Below, in pieces: positions 22,783 through 34,600 of a stretch of 64,000 bases of DNA. The notes under the pieces are model-generated. The model was not told the DNA's origin. It saw only the letters and a program-made list of their open reading frames with translations, and made no database searches. Within the stretch, counting starts at the first letter, position 1, and each line of letters opens with the position of its first letter. The DNA is from Erinaceus europaeus (Eukaryota; Chordata; Mammalia; Eulipotyphla; Erinaceidae): the NCBI RefSeq assembly GCF_950295315.1, contig NC_080175.1:86841581-86905580 (forward strand), given 5' to 3'. The position numbers and the translations under genes were made by a program.

Positions 22783-23073
22783 TTTTTCTCCAGGGTTATT
22801 GCTGGGGCTGGGAGCCTGCACCACAAATCCACTGCTTCTGGAGGCTTTTTTATTTTATTGTTGTGGTCATTGTTATTGATGCCCTTGTTGTTGGATAGGA
22901 CAGAGAGAAATTGAGAGAGGAGGGGGAGACAGAGAGGGAGAGAAAAAGATAGACACCTGCAGACCTGCTTCACCACTTGTGAAGTGACCACCCTGCAGGT
23001 GGGGAGCTGGTCCCCTAACCGGGATTCTTACACAGGTCATTGAGTTTAACCCGCTGCACTACAGTCCGACCCC
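22783..23073 (-). repeat. Hedgehog SINE, antisense
   Basis: CTCCAGGGTTATTGCTGGGGCTGG, TTGTTGGATAGGACAGAGAGAAATTGAG, then the reverse of the head ending CACTACAGTCCGACCCC. Confidence 0.9.
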
Positions 23074-23079
23074 TGTCAG

Positions 23080-24615
23080 TAATTTTTTTTCTCACACTCT
23101 CTCTCTGTCTCTGTCTCTCTCTTTCCTTCTCTTTCTTTTGTTCTTTTTTCTTTGTAAAGGATCAGGTATTATCTCAAACACTGTAGTTCGTAGAACTAGC
23201 AATCCTGACATTGTAATATGAAAGCATCTTTCGAAAATCTGTAGACATATAGACTTTTTTTTTCTTCAAAAACAGGTGGTGAGGTGAAGTTGACCTGTGA
23301 GCTACCCTTGCCATTTCCTATTCTAGACCATCAATTTCCTTTCCCTACACAGTTGAAAGTGATCATGTAACTAGAGGATGTATCCAGGTAGTAAGATGTA
23401 GGAAGATTAGGTTTCTATGGAAATATCTCAATGTGATCTATGGGGACATTAAAGAATATAAAAGATAAATAAGAAAATGACATAATCTGAAAGAAACATT
23501 TTTCTTTTAAAGATATATTGAGCTATCTTGCATTAAAGATCAGATAAAAATAATATTTACATTGTATGTCAGAAATATCTCAAATTATTTTTTAAAGTAT
23601 TTAAATCTCCTGAATCAGAAGTAAAGCAAAGATCACTTTTATTTTTATTTTTTTATTTCTACTGATTCAGTTATTCAGGTTCATATCCCAAGTTGGGTCA
23701 ATTATGTTGCTATATGCATACACATGTATGTATTTCTGAATACTAGCTAGGTAAGGGAAGAATGTTTCCAAAACAAACAAACAAAGAGAATGTTTCCAAA
23801 TATAAAATTAAAGAAAAAAATGTTGGCTGAATTATGTTTTACATGCATACTACACATAATTAAAAAATTAAATGTTATTTTTAGTTCTTCTTGCTGTATG
23901 TAAAGACAATGTTGTCTTCCTAGCAAGAAACACATCGATTCTAAATAAATACATGGGAGTGTTGAATTTAGTTTCATGTAGATGAAATTTAAGCTAATTA
24001 GGGATAAAAATAAAAAGCTTAAGGTTCAATATTAACTTAGCTACCTTTGAATTCAAGTACCCATGATTACATAGAAAAGTGAAGATATAAATCAAATAAT
24101 TCAAGATACAGAATTTTCACTTTAACAATGTATTAAATTAATGGTCAGTTTGCTATATTCAATTTAGACTTTGAGTTAAAAGCATTTTATAAAGTATCTA
24201 TTCAACATGAAGAAGCACACAAGTATTCTGAGTCAACAAAAAGAAGGAGGAAGTGAGATGGAGTAGAAAGGAAAGGAGAAGGAGAAAAGAAGGATGAGAA
24301 AGAAGAGGAAGGATTCAAGAGGCATAAGTTAGGAAAATGTTAATGCATATAGAGCAGCATATATGTTCATTTTGTGACTCACTCTCTGACAGATGATTTA
24401 TTTTATACAAGAAGTCCTCATGTGCAGTGTTATGAATCAAATTCAGGACATACAAGCATATAAGGAATGAGCTTTACTCACTAAGTCACCTCACTTTTTT
24501 ACTATAGTCAAGAAAATGCAGCCAGCTGCAAGTACTTTATTCTAGAACTCTCATTAACCTTATTCTCAGAGGATATGATATTAGTGTACTAGGCCTGAAT
24601 GTTATCTAAAACCTT
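23080..24615. other. AT-rich spacer, nothing recognised
   Basis: Contains a CT-rich tract at 23095-23150 and a GA-rich tract at 24235-24315. No coding or RNA gene seen. Confidence 0.4.
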
Positions 24616-24619
24616 CTTT

Positions 24620-25318
24620 TTAAATATTTTTTAATTTTTATTTATAAAAATGAAACACTAACAAAAATCATAGGATAAGAGGGGTGCAACTCCACACAAT
24701 TCCCACTGACTTTTTGTTTCTCTCTTGCAGCCTTTAGGATACTTTCTTTATCCTTACTTCTTCTCATTGTGACTATGATGTGTCTTGGTGTCTTCAGGTC
24801 TGGGTTGATTCTGTTTGGTACTCTCTGGGCCTCTTGAATCTTGATGTCCTTTCTGTTATTCAGGTCTGGGAAGTTTTCTTCTATTATTTCCTCTAGAATG
24901 TTTGCTTCCCCTTCCTCTCTTTCTTCCTCTGGCAGGCCAATTATGTGAATGTTACTTCTTTTGAGATCAACCCATATGTCTCTGTTGCTGTTTTCAGTGT
25001 CTCTCAATCTCTTTTTGAGCTCTTTCACCTCTTTCTTAGTTTTCTCTAACTCATCCTCTGTCTGACTAATTCCGTTTTCTGCTTCTGTTAGTCTGCTTTC
25101 CCTTGCCTCAGCTTCTTTCTTCATTACAGCTATTTCAGCTTTCAGTTCTCTAATTGCCTCAAGATAATCAGTATTTTCCTTGGGGGTCTCAACTGTCTTT
25201 TACCTAATCCTGCCATTATTTTCCTCCATTGTTGTTTTCATTTTGTTTCCAGTCGATTTGGTTGGAGCTCAAGCCACTAGCAGCTTCTGTCTGCCATCTT
25301 CTGGAAAAAGCCCCAGCT
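24620..25318 (-). mobile_element. Antisense L1: 5' UTR start joined to ORF1, then to a 3' UTR tail
   Basis: Read on the minus strand, 25318-25244 matches the first ~75 bases of the L1 5' UTR at 31655-31716. It then jumps to ORF1 sequence (AAATGAAAACAACAATGG), matching from 33397 of the full-length copy. An ORF1 coiled-coil and RRM-like frame of about 160 codons (MKKEAEARESRLTEAENG, KTPRHIIVTM) is open from 25124, then runs at about 24708 directly into the L1 3' UTR tail. ORF2 is absent. The first junction coincides with GT and AG in the full-length copy. Confidence 0.75.
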
Positions 25319-26220
25319 TTACTAATCTTTATCCCTCTTGGAGCATGCATCTAGGGTCATCATGGGCTGTAAAAGGTGGAAATTCTGGCTTCTGTAGTTG
25401 TTTACCTGCTGAACATGGGTGTTGACAGGTCAATCCATACTCCCAGCCTGTCTCTTTCTTTCCTTAGTGAGGCGGGCCTCTGGGGAAGTGGGGATCCAGG
25501 ACACATTGGTGGGGTTGTCTGTCCAGGAAAGTCCGTTTGGCGTCATGTTAGCATCTGGAACCTGGTAGTTGAAAAAAAATTAATATAAAAAGCCAAATAA
25601 ATTGTTGACTAATCATAAACATACAGGCTGGAATAGTTCAGATGAAGAGTTGTGGGGTCTTTATTTTGCAGATAGTTGGTAGGCCTATTTTAGTTATATT
25701 CCAAAGGGCCCATGACAGTACTAGTTTTTTTTTTTTTTTCCCTGAGCAGGTGGATCCAAGTTATTGTCTGTGGAGATTATGGCATGGCTGCAAAAAGACC
25801 AGAAAGCTGGATCAAGGAAGAGAGTATCTTCTAAACATGGGAAAAGTGTATAAATATTGCTGACTGTAAACCCCATCGATTTGATGTGATCTGGGGCCCA
25901 TATTCAGCTTAGGAGTCTGTGTGACCTCTGCATCCCTGTAGATCTGAGCTCACATTCTGTAGTCATGAATAGGAACATTCCAAGCTGCCCCCAATTTCAG
26001 GACCCATCTTCCTCAAGTGGAACAGAGAGTATGTTTTGTCCAGCCTTCCTTCAGAGGATGGAACATTCTCTGCTGTTGATCCATGCTGAGGGCAAAGTCC
26101 TATGGGGCCCACAAGGGGTTCTATTGTGTTGTTCCTGATAGAGATGACCAGTAACAATGGAGAGAAGGATTTATTCAAGGTCTAAGTCCATCAAATATAT
26201 ACTTGAAAGCAAAAGTGCAC
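25319..26220 (-). mobile_element. Antisense L1 3' UTR and adjoining repeat sequence
   Basis: CTTGGAGCATGCATCTAGGGTCATC and GATCCAGGACACATTGGTGGGG mark the reverse L1 3' UTR to about 25640. The stretch to 26220 is probably also L1-derived (a piece near 26205 resembles 38905 in the opposite role) but is less certain. Confidence 0.55.
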
Positions 26221-26524
26221 AATAATCTACAGTGAGTCAGTATATGCAGTAAGCAAATAGAAAGACCTAAAAAGACACCTTAAAGTTCATAATGAAATAG
26301 TGTCTACTTAGACTTAGATACTCTCCTCACCTACTTCCTATTACACTTCCCTCACTCACTCCAAAGCTAACCTTTTCAAAGTAAGGACTACAAAAGCTGA
26401 ATAAGGGCAAGAGACTGGCATACTCTAATGATGACTCTTTAGTCACTAACAAGCCACCCCATCAATGGGGCCCTATTTGGGGAGTCCTGAGATTCCCAAA
26501 CAGTCATAAAACTTAAAAAAAAGA

Positions 26525-26629
26525 AATTGGCACTGGTTATTGTTGAAATTTGCACCTGCACAATGACTCCACTACTCCCAGTGACCTTCCACTTCTTTTC
26601 CCCCAATAGCAATAAAGAGAAATAGAGAG

Positions 26630-26672
<43 letters not shown>

Positions 26673-26800
26673 TAAGCAATGCTGCTTTGCTACGTATGTG
26701 TGTTTTCCCCACCAGCTGAGGACCAGGGCTTTGAGCGCGAGTTCTCAGGTATGATAACATATACATAATAGTGTATGACACCTGCCTGGCCCTTACTTTT
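26525..26800 (-). repeat. Old SINE, antisense, with (GA)n tract
   Basis: Diverged reverse SINE body (CAATAGCAATAAAGAGAAATAGAGAG) with a GA microsatellite at about 26630-26666. Confidence 0.6.
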
Positions 26801-26983
26801 TTAAATTTGCTTTCAGTGAGAGAGCTAGTGTAGTACAATTTATCATATCATAACTGGTACTAAGTTCTTTCAAATGTAACAACTGCTGACCTCAATTAAA
26901 GCTTGAAGAATTATTGAAATATTCTTTTTTGTGTGTACACATAAAAAAAAATTCTCTAAATTCAAGGCAAATGTAGACTAGTA

Positions 26984-27592
26984 TTTTTTTTTTAAAGTAT
27001 TGATAATCAGATAGAATAGCATATCCCTTTATTCATAATGCTTAACTTTTCTGTGGCTTCCACAGTTATGTGATATTCAACATTACAGTTTTGCTTTTCT
27101 GGATAAGAAGTTCACGACTGCATTCATGCACTCATCTGACTGCCATCTGCTTAGGAGGACATTGCATTCTTCAGCATTAACCGCATGAAGCTTTTCTTTC
27201 TCATTCTTCCTAATGATCTCTTTGGAGATTCTCATGGCATTTGGGGGGAGCTTTGAATATGCTTTCAGCCTGGTCCAAACTTCTTTCTGAAAAGTACTGT
27301 CGGGAAAAACTTGAGTCACAAGTCCTTGAGCACAGGCTTCTCCTGCTGTTAACTTCTTCCCAAAAATAAGCATCTCTGCTGCCTTGCTTGAGCCCATTAT
27401 CTTTGGAAATGTGTAAGAGGAGCATCCTTCTGGACTTTGGCCCAGGTGACTAAATGGAGTATGGAATGTTGCCCTGTCGGATGCATAGACGATATCAAAG
27501 AGTCCCAAGATAGTGACAGAGATTCCCACTGCTGGACCATTTACCACTGCAACTAGAGGCTTAGGAATTTTAATGATGATATTATTTCCCAT
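26984..27592 (-). pseudogene. ECI2: ECI2 (enoyl-CoA delta isomerase 2) retrocopy, 5'-truncated, open frame of 169 codons
   Basis: The parent enzyme moves double bonds of enoyl-CoAs in mitochondrial and peroxisomal fatty-acid oxidation. This copy holds the C-terminal ~165 residues of the crotonase fold: [18 protein letters not shown] (oxyanion-hole region), [40 protein letters not shown], and a C-terminus NFLSRKAKL close to the peroxisomal SKL type. The sequence that spans several exons in mammalian ECI2 is continuous here. After the stop come an AATAAA (27028-27033) and an A-tract (T run 26984-26993 on plus): the marks of a processed mRNA copy. No stop or frameshift is seen, so it is young or conserved. 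It lacks the N-terminal ACBP domain and half of the isomerase domain, so activity is unlikely. Confidence 0.9.
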
Positions 27593-27609
27593 TTAATAAT
27601 TTGAAAAAT

Positions 27610-28700
27610 TAATTAAAAATAAAATAGAGGTTATTTTCATTTAAATAAAATAACATTATACACTGAAGAAGACCTTTATGTAAAGTTCTTAATATTTTAT
27701 TATTTTTTCTAAAGTTGATACTCTCTCATAACTAGAAGCAAATTTCTTGTTCTGAAATAGCTAATATAAATATGATACATTTCTTCAGATTTCATTTTCT
27801 TCCTCTGAAATATTAATCAGTTCTTCCACCATCCAACTTATTCACTGACCTAGTTTATAACTCTCCCACCATCTGCTTACTCCAGCACTCATTAATGAAC
27901 ATGAAGTTTTCTCTTGAATTTGCCAAGAAATGTTTTTTAAATTGGTTTGCTTTCAACTAGGTGTGATGTTCACTTTGTTCCAAAGCTGAATTATTACTCT
28001 GCATGTCTTCTAAAAATATTTTCTTTGTGAAAATTTTGTAACTTTTCTGTACACGCTTCCTGGACTAAAGACAATAATCTCTTGGCGTGTAAACTTGTAG
28101 ACACCAATGAACATATAGATACTTAAGAAATGTTCTGCCCAAGATTTTACATATGACTGTGCACACATGCAGAAACTATTTGCTATTATGCATGCCTATA
28201 AATATTGCTCTAATGCACTGGATATGAGTTGAAAAATCAAAAGCATATTATATTTTATTCTATTTTCAGGGAAAAATAATGGAAATGCATTTCTTGATCC
28301 TTTTTCTTTTGTTCCAGTTAGCTGGAATGTAACCAAACTTTTTGATCTAAGCTTTATCTAAAGATTCTAGTATATTGGAGAATGAATGATAGCTATAAAA
28401 ATAAGATGAAAGTCTGAGGCAGCCTAAATCAGACAGTAACGAATTAGACAATACGAATTTAGAAAAAAAAGATGCATTTTAGTGGCATTTTTTTCCCTAA
28501 AAGATAACCCCCTATCAAACATTCCAATATAATGTTATATCTAATTTATGACTGATTTAAAACTTTTTTGAAAAGTACATTATTAGGGCAGAAGCAAGGG
28601 CTCTCTAGGTAGGGGCCTTACTTTGAGATCCCAAATACCCCATGTTGGAACTCTGAACCACAGGGCAGTGCCAAGACACTGAAAGCATCTCTGGTGCTGT
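27610..28700. other. Spacer, nothing recognised
   Basis: AT-rich. A possible diverged repeat at 28590-28700 precedes the microsatellite. Confidence 0.35.
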
Positions 28701-28717
28701 GGACATTCCTTCTTCCT

Positions 28718-28830
28718 ATCTATCGATCTATCTATCTGTCTGTCTGTCATCTGTCTGCCTGCATGCCTGCCTGTCTGTCTATCTATCCAATCTATCTATC
28801 ATCTATCATTGTCTATCTTTCTATCATATC
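28718..28830. repeat. (TATC/TGTC)n tetranucleotide microsatellite
   Basis: Interrupted tandem CTAT, CTGT and CTGC units. Confidence 0.9.
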
Positions 28831-28937
28831 TCAGGAATGCTGAAATATTACATGTATGAAGCTATGGCTCACCAAAAAATAGAATATTGAAGACGTTTTC
28901 TTGAAGAACTTAACAGAGCTAATAGTCTCACCAGTAC

Positions 28938-29130
28938 TTTTTTTTCCTTTATTATTGGATAGAGACAACCAGAAATCAAAAGGAGGGGGGGATAGAGATG
29001 GAGAGGGACATAGAGATATACCTGCAGCACTGCTTCACCACTTGCAAAGGTGGGAATCAGGAGCTCGAACCCAGATCCTTGAGCATTGTGTAACATGTGC
29101 CTTCAACCAGATGTGTCACACACCCCCATC
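28938..29130 (-). repeat. SINE, antisense, older
   Basis: TTATTGGATAGAGACAACCAGAAATC body, then CTGCAGCACTGCTTCACCACTTGCAAAG, the reverse of the SINE middle. Confidence 0.75.
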
Positions 29131-29229
29131 CTAACTCCCCGGTACTTTTAACAACAGCAACCTAGTCTCAAATATACTTCTAAGTATACGTCAGAGGTTG
29201 ACAATCAACTACCCCAGTGACACAAACAA

Positions 29230-30060
29230 GAGCCTTCTTCATATATACTTTATTTGGAGGTTAATGGTTTCCACTGCAGTTTTTGATACATGGATACAAC
29301 CCCTCATCTCCACATGATAGGTGTCTAGGTGTCTCAGTGTCTGGAAGATATTTAATCCTCCAGTCCAGGTCTCCTTCCCCCATCATACACCAGAGGCCCA
29401 AGGCCACTTTATCCTATATTTTCCTCAGACTTCTTGCCTTTCCTGTAATACACCACACCCAGGCCAAGTTTAACCTTAAGTTTTTCCTTGCTGTCCACCT
29501 ATGAGTGAGGTCATATAGTACTGGTCTTTCTCTTTCTGGCTTCTCTTACTTAACATAATACCTTCATATTCTTACCACCACATTACAAAGGAGAAAATGT
29601 TTATCCTTTTTAACAACTGCATAGTATTACATTGTACATATATATCACATTTTTCTTAGCTACTCATCTATCAGTGGGTAGCTGGGTTGCTTCTTAGTTT
29701 GACTATTATACACTGTGCTGCTATAAACATAGGTGTACATAGATCTCTTTGTAAAGGTGTCTTTTTTCTCCCTGGGTCTATCTCCACCCTCCAGAAAAGG
29801 AATTTTCTGTGTCATAGATTAGGTCCATTTTTAACATTCTGATAAGTTTCCAGTCTATTTTCCACAGCAGTTGGAACTAATTTAGAATTCCAGCAGCAGT
29901 GTAGGAGTGTTCCTTTCCATCCCGCTACATGTAGTCTCTCAAACATTTGGTATTTCTGTCCTATCTACTGTATGACAGTCCCACAGGTGTAAAGTGACAT
30001 CTCTTTGCTGTTTTTATTTGCATTTCTCTGGTCATCGCTGATTTCGAGTGTTTTTCGCTG
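29230..30060 (-). mobile_element. Antisense L1 ORF2 3' region, degraded
   Basis: The plus strand shows the reverse of the ORF2 C-terminus (ATAGTATTACATTGTACATATATATCAC; GTGCTGCTATAAACATAGGTG), matching in reverse the forward copy at 37800-37920 ([13 protein letters not shown] region). Confidence 0.7.
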
Positions 30061-31640
30061 GGGAGGACTTGGTAAAAATCGTCTCCGAAGAAGAAATCCA
30101 AAGAACCAATAGTATAAGACAAAAAGATTCTCAAAGTCACTCATGATGAGGATCCTTCTTAACAGCATCTTAGTGATTGAGCTAGAGAAGTAGTTATGTC
30201 AAAGAGCAGAAGGCACTCTGTACAGTCTTTCATATGAAACTTAGAAACAATATCTAACCTTTGTAAAAACAAAAATGATCTGAAGCCACCGTCTCTTCTA
30301 AGGGACTACTGCATTGCTTCTGAGCTTAATCTTATCTTAAATAGCAAATGTTTGAATGACCATCCTGTCAAGGAAGGAATAAACAGAAAATCAGCATAAA
30401 GAAACTGTCACAATCATCAGGAATTTTTCTCCTGAGTTTTGAAAAGAGGCAGCAGTATTTGGCATGCTTTTAGGGACAAGGATGTAGTTAGTAGTGTATG
30501 TAGATGGTGATGTCAGGACTAATTACAAAAGTGGCACACATTGTTTCAGCTCTGGGAAACTTCAGTTTCTCTTGACAAAGCAAAGCTCCCAATAGTCTGC
30601 ATTTCTTCCATTTGGTCATGGAAGAGTGGCAGAAGAGAAGAAGGGCTGTCCCAACAGCCCAATGAATATGTCTATGATTCCATCCCAATGAAGGCCAGAG
30701 ACTCTCCTAGGGATGAAATCATCATCAGTACAAATATAGGTAAGTAAGAAAATATGATTCAATTAAAAAGTTGTCAACAGAAGAAAGAATGATTCTGAAA
30801 TTTAGTGACTATGACAAATAAAGGACAGTTAAGAAAACTTATCCAGCTCTCAACCTTCTAATTCCTCTTCCCACAGATTCATGCCTGGATCTTGTAAAAA
30901 TTAAGGGATGAAAGTAAACAACTGAAAATGCTGTTTCATTTAAAACTGATATAAAAAATGAAGTGTTAAGCTACCCCACTCCATTATCCATTTTTTTTTT
31001 TTTAGAATTTCAAAGATAACCCTTCACAGCAGAATCAATGACAACCATGTAGTCTCAGTACATTGAGTTCTTCTAAGCAATACGGCAATGGATGAATGGA
31101 TGGCACTGTTCAACAGGTGCACTAGGGTTGCAATTATGCTTGCAGAAAAGAACCAGTGTCCATCAGACACAGCCAAGACCTATGCCCACTAGAACTGACA
31201 GTGGTATTTGGACAAAATCAGCCACACCAGTATGCCAGCTTTAGGACTCTGCAGTTGGTATTCACCAAGAGCCTATAGACAGCAGTCAGTGTTGAAATCA
31301 ACTACAAGGAAAGACAGAACATTCTTAACCAGAACCTAAGTCCTGATAAATCTAATCCTCCATCTTCCATAGCATTCTTCTAGGGCAGATTCCATTTCAT
31401 GTATATGCTAGTAAAATTTGTATGCATAACTTGAACCTTTCCCATACTGTTGCTGCTTTGTGCATCAGTAAGAGAAGGTTATCTTGACCTAGAATTCTAA
31501 AAACAAATGTCAGAGACATGTGTGGCAATAGTAATCCAATAGTGAAATGGATACAAGTAACTTGCATCCATGTGATAAAAGAGCATGTATTGAATAATAG
31601 CAATGATATAGATTTACCTTTTACTGACATAGAAATATGT
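30061..31640. other. Largely unique sequence with one possible exon
   Basis: No repeat family recognised over most of this stretch. It contains the only interval in the window where a spliced host exon looks conceivable (30600-30739, separate entry). Confidence 0.4.
30603..30739 (+). other. Possible internal exon or gene remnant (uncertain)
   Basis: An open frame includes NEYVYDSIPMKARDSPRDE, a charged segment with two tyrosines, and ends at ATATAG|GTAAGTAAG, a near-perfect splice donor after 30739. A pyrimidine-rich stretch (TCTGCATTTCTTCCATTTGG) precedes it, so an acceptor is possible although its exact AG is unclear. I do not recognise the protein. It could also be chance or a decayed retrocopy. 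Confidence 0.25.
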
Positions 31641-31649
31641 TTATGGGGG

Positions 31650-34600
31650 GGTTCCTGGAGGTGGCAGACTGAGAAGCTGCTAGTGGCTTGAGCTCTGACC
31701 ACATCTTCTGGAAATAGTAGGATTTTCTGCCTTTAGTAGGCCAGTCAATAAGGGGTCCTAGCGGTAACACCAAGGAGGTGACTATAACTTAATTTGGGTT
31801 AAGAAATAGAGTAGAAAAAAAGCAAAAAAAATTTTCTTCCTTTTAATTATTAAGCACACCTCCTCCCCCTCCCCCCCCCATAACCAGTCCCTGGGGACCA
31901 GCTCCTAGCAGGCTCCCCTGCTGAGCTTCTGTCTTTATCAAATTCCTATCCCACCAGGGAGTATCATTCACTTTAAGTCTATACCCTTCTGAAACCTATG
32001 ACCTTTTTTCTTTCAAAGTAGCCAACCCCCCCACAACCTCACCCCGCATAGCTAATTAAATAATTAAAAATAAATTAATTAATTAAAAACTCTTTACTTT
32101 CACCACTCTTTTATGACTGTTCTTTTTCTTATATTTTTCATTTCTCTCTCTCTCGTTTTTTTTCTTTTTCTCATTCTTGTCATCCTTTCTTCCTTAATCC
32201 TACAGCTTCCAAAGCCACAGGCCTCAGCCTCTACACCACCAAACAGTGTGCTTTCTTGAATTCACTGATACACATTTGGGATTTATTTTGGGGAAGAATT
32301 CTGACTCAGTGTGGACTCTCCCTGCAAGTGTCTCTGCTCAACTTCCATTCCTCCTTTAGCCATCCTAGATTATACAGTGGATAGGAGATTTGCATAACTG
32401 TCTATTTCAGCTATCCTTGTCTAGTCCTGAGGTTTTTTTTTTTTTTCCTCATTCTTAAAAATCAGCTGCCTCTGATCATGAGGTTTGAGGTAATCTGGGA
32501 CAGGGTTTTTTTTTTGTTTTTTTTTTTTACCCTGCTCTATTTTATTATTAATATTATATAAAAGCATATATCTTCCCCCCTTTAGGTTGACCAGAATTAA
32601 CTCTTAGGGTATCTTTCATTGCTAGGGTAGTGGGCATCTTATCTATTGTGGGAGGAACTTGTCTCCTTACTCTTACCTCCTCTATAGACTCTCCCCTCCA
32701 TCTACCTCCTAGCTAATTAAAAAAATTAAATTAAATTAAAAATAAAGTAATCAAAAAAAACCTTTCCTTTCACTGCTCTTTAATTACAACTCTTTTTCTT
32801 ATCTTTTCCTGTTTCTCTCACTTGTCTCTCTCTTTTTTTTTTTTATCTTGTCACTTCTTCCTTCCTTCTTCTTTGCCTTTCTGAATTTGTGAATTATTTT
32901 GGGGAAGATATCTGACTCAGAGTGGACTCTCTATGTGTGTATCTCTGCTCTACTTCCCTTTCCCCTTTTGTTACCCCTAGAATATACAGTGAATAGTAGA
33001 TTTGCATAACTGTATTCTTGCTATCCCTTCTTTTTTTTCTCTTTCTTCTTCACTGGGATTTGGTTACTATTTTTTCATGGACAGGAGAATATGTTTGGCT
33101 AACTGGTAATGATTAAACAGCTTCGATACTTGCTTCAGTTACTACTGTAATTCCTGAGGTTGGTGAGTGCAATTGTCATAAAGGTATTTAGTACAGTGTT
33201 GCTTGTACTCAAGACATAACAGCTGAGGAACAACAGAGCATAAAAAAAGAAACACATAAATAAAAAAAATGGGTAGATCAAAAACAAATAAAACTGCTAC
33301 TCCAAAGAATGAAGAGCTCAGAAGAAATGACAAATCAGCCAGAAGTAACCAGAGATAAGAAAAGTATGCAAGCAATAATAAACTTATTAATCACAGAAAT
33401 GAAAACAACACTGGAGGAAAGGAATGGCAGTATTAGGGAAACAACAGTTGAGACCCCCAAGGAAAATACTGATTATCTTGAGGCAATTAGAGAACTGAAA
33501 GCAGAAATAGCTGTAATGAAGAAAGAAGCTGAGGAAAGGGAAGGCAGACTAACATAAGCAGAAAAAAGAATTAGTCAGACAGAGGATGAGTTAGAGAAAA
33601 CGAAGAAAGAGGTGAAAGAGCTTGCAAAGAGACTGAGAGACACTGAAAACAACAACAGAGACATATGGGATTATCTCAAAAGAAGTAACATTCATATATT
33701 TGGCTTGTCAGAGGAAGAAAGATAGGAAGGGGAAGCAAACATTCTAGAGAAAATAATAGAAGAAAACTTTTGAGACCTGAATAACAGAAAGGACATAAAG
33801 ATTCAAGAGGCCCAGAGAGTACCAAATAGAATCAATCCAGACCTGAAGACACCAAGACACATCATAGTCACAATGAGAAGAAGTAAGGATAAAGAAAGGA
33901 TCCTAAAGGCTGCAAGAGAGAAACAAAAAGTCACATACAAGGGAAAACCCATAAGATTCTCTGCAGACTTCTCCACTCAAACTCTAAAATCCAGAGAGAA
34001 TGGCAAGATATCTATCGAGCCCTGAATGAAAAAGGGTTTCAACCAAGGATAATATATCCCGCTAGACTTTCAGTCAATCTAGATGGAGGGATCAAAATCT
34101 TCTTAGATGAACAACAGTTAAAGGAGGCAACCATCACCAAACCGGCCCTGAAAAGGTTCTAAAAGACCTCTTATAAACAAGAACATCACTATAATACTGG
34201 CAATATATCAGAGCAAACAAATTTTTTTGAACAATGGCACTACAATACATTAAATCCATAATATCAATAAAAATGTCAATGGCTGAAATTCACCCATCAA
34301 AAGGTACAGAGTTGGGGGATGTGTAAGAAAACATAATCCAACCACATGCTGCTTGCAAGAATCCCATCTGTCACAACAAGATAAACACAGACTTAAAGTG
34401 AAAGGATGGAAAACTATCATACAGGCTAACGGACTATAAAAAAGGGCAGGAACAGCCATTCTCATCTCAGACACGATAGATTTTAAATTAAATAAAGTAA
34501 TAAAAGATAGGCAAGGACATTACATAATGATTAGAGGATCAATCAGCCAAGAAGACTTAACAATCATTAACATCTATGCATCCAATGAGGTGCCATCTAA

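Noticed and set aside
24709..24712. Second splice event (ORF1 to 3' UTR) in the rearranged L1
   Set aside because: The full-length copy reads CATACA, not GT, at the donor side, so this join is better explained by deletion, template jumping or nested insertion.
28718..28830. CRISPR-like array from regularly repeated CTAT/CTGT units
   Set aside because: A simple tetranucleotide microsatellite in mammalian DNA, with no spacers.
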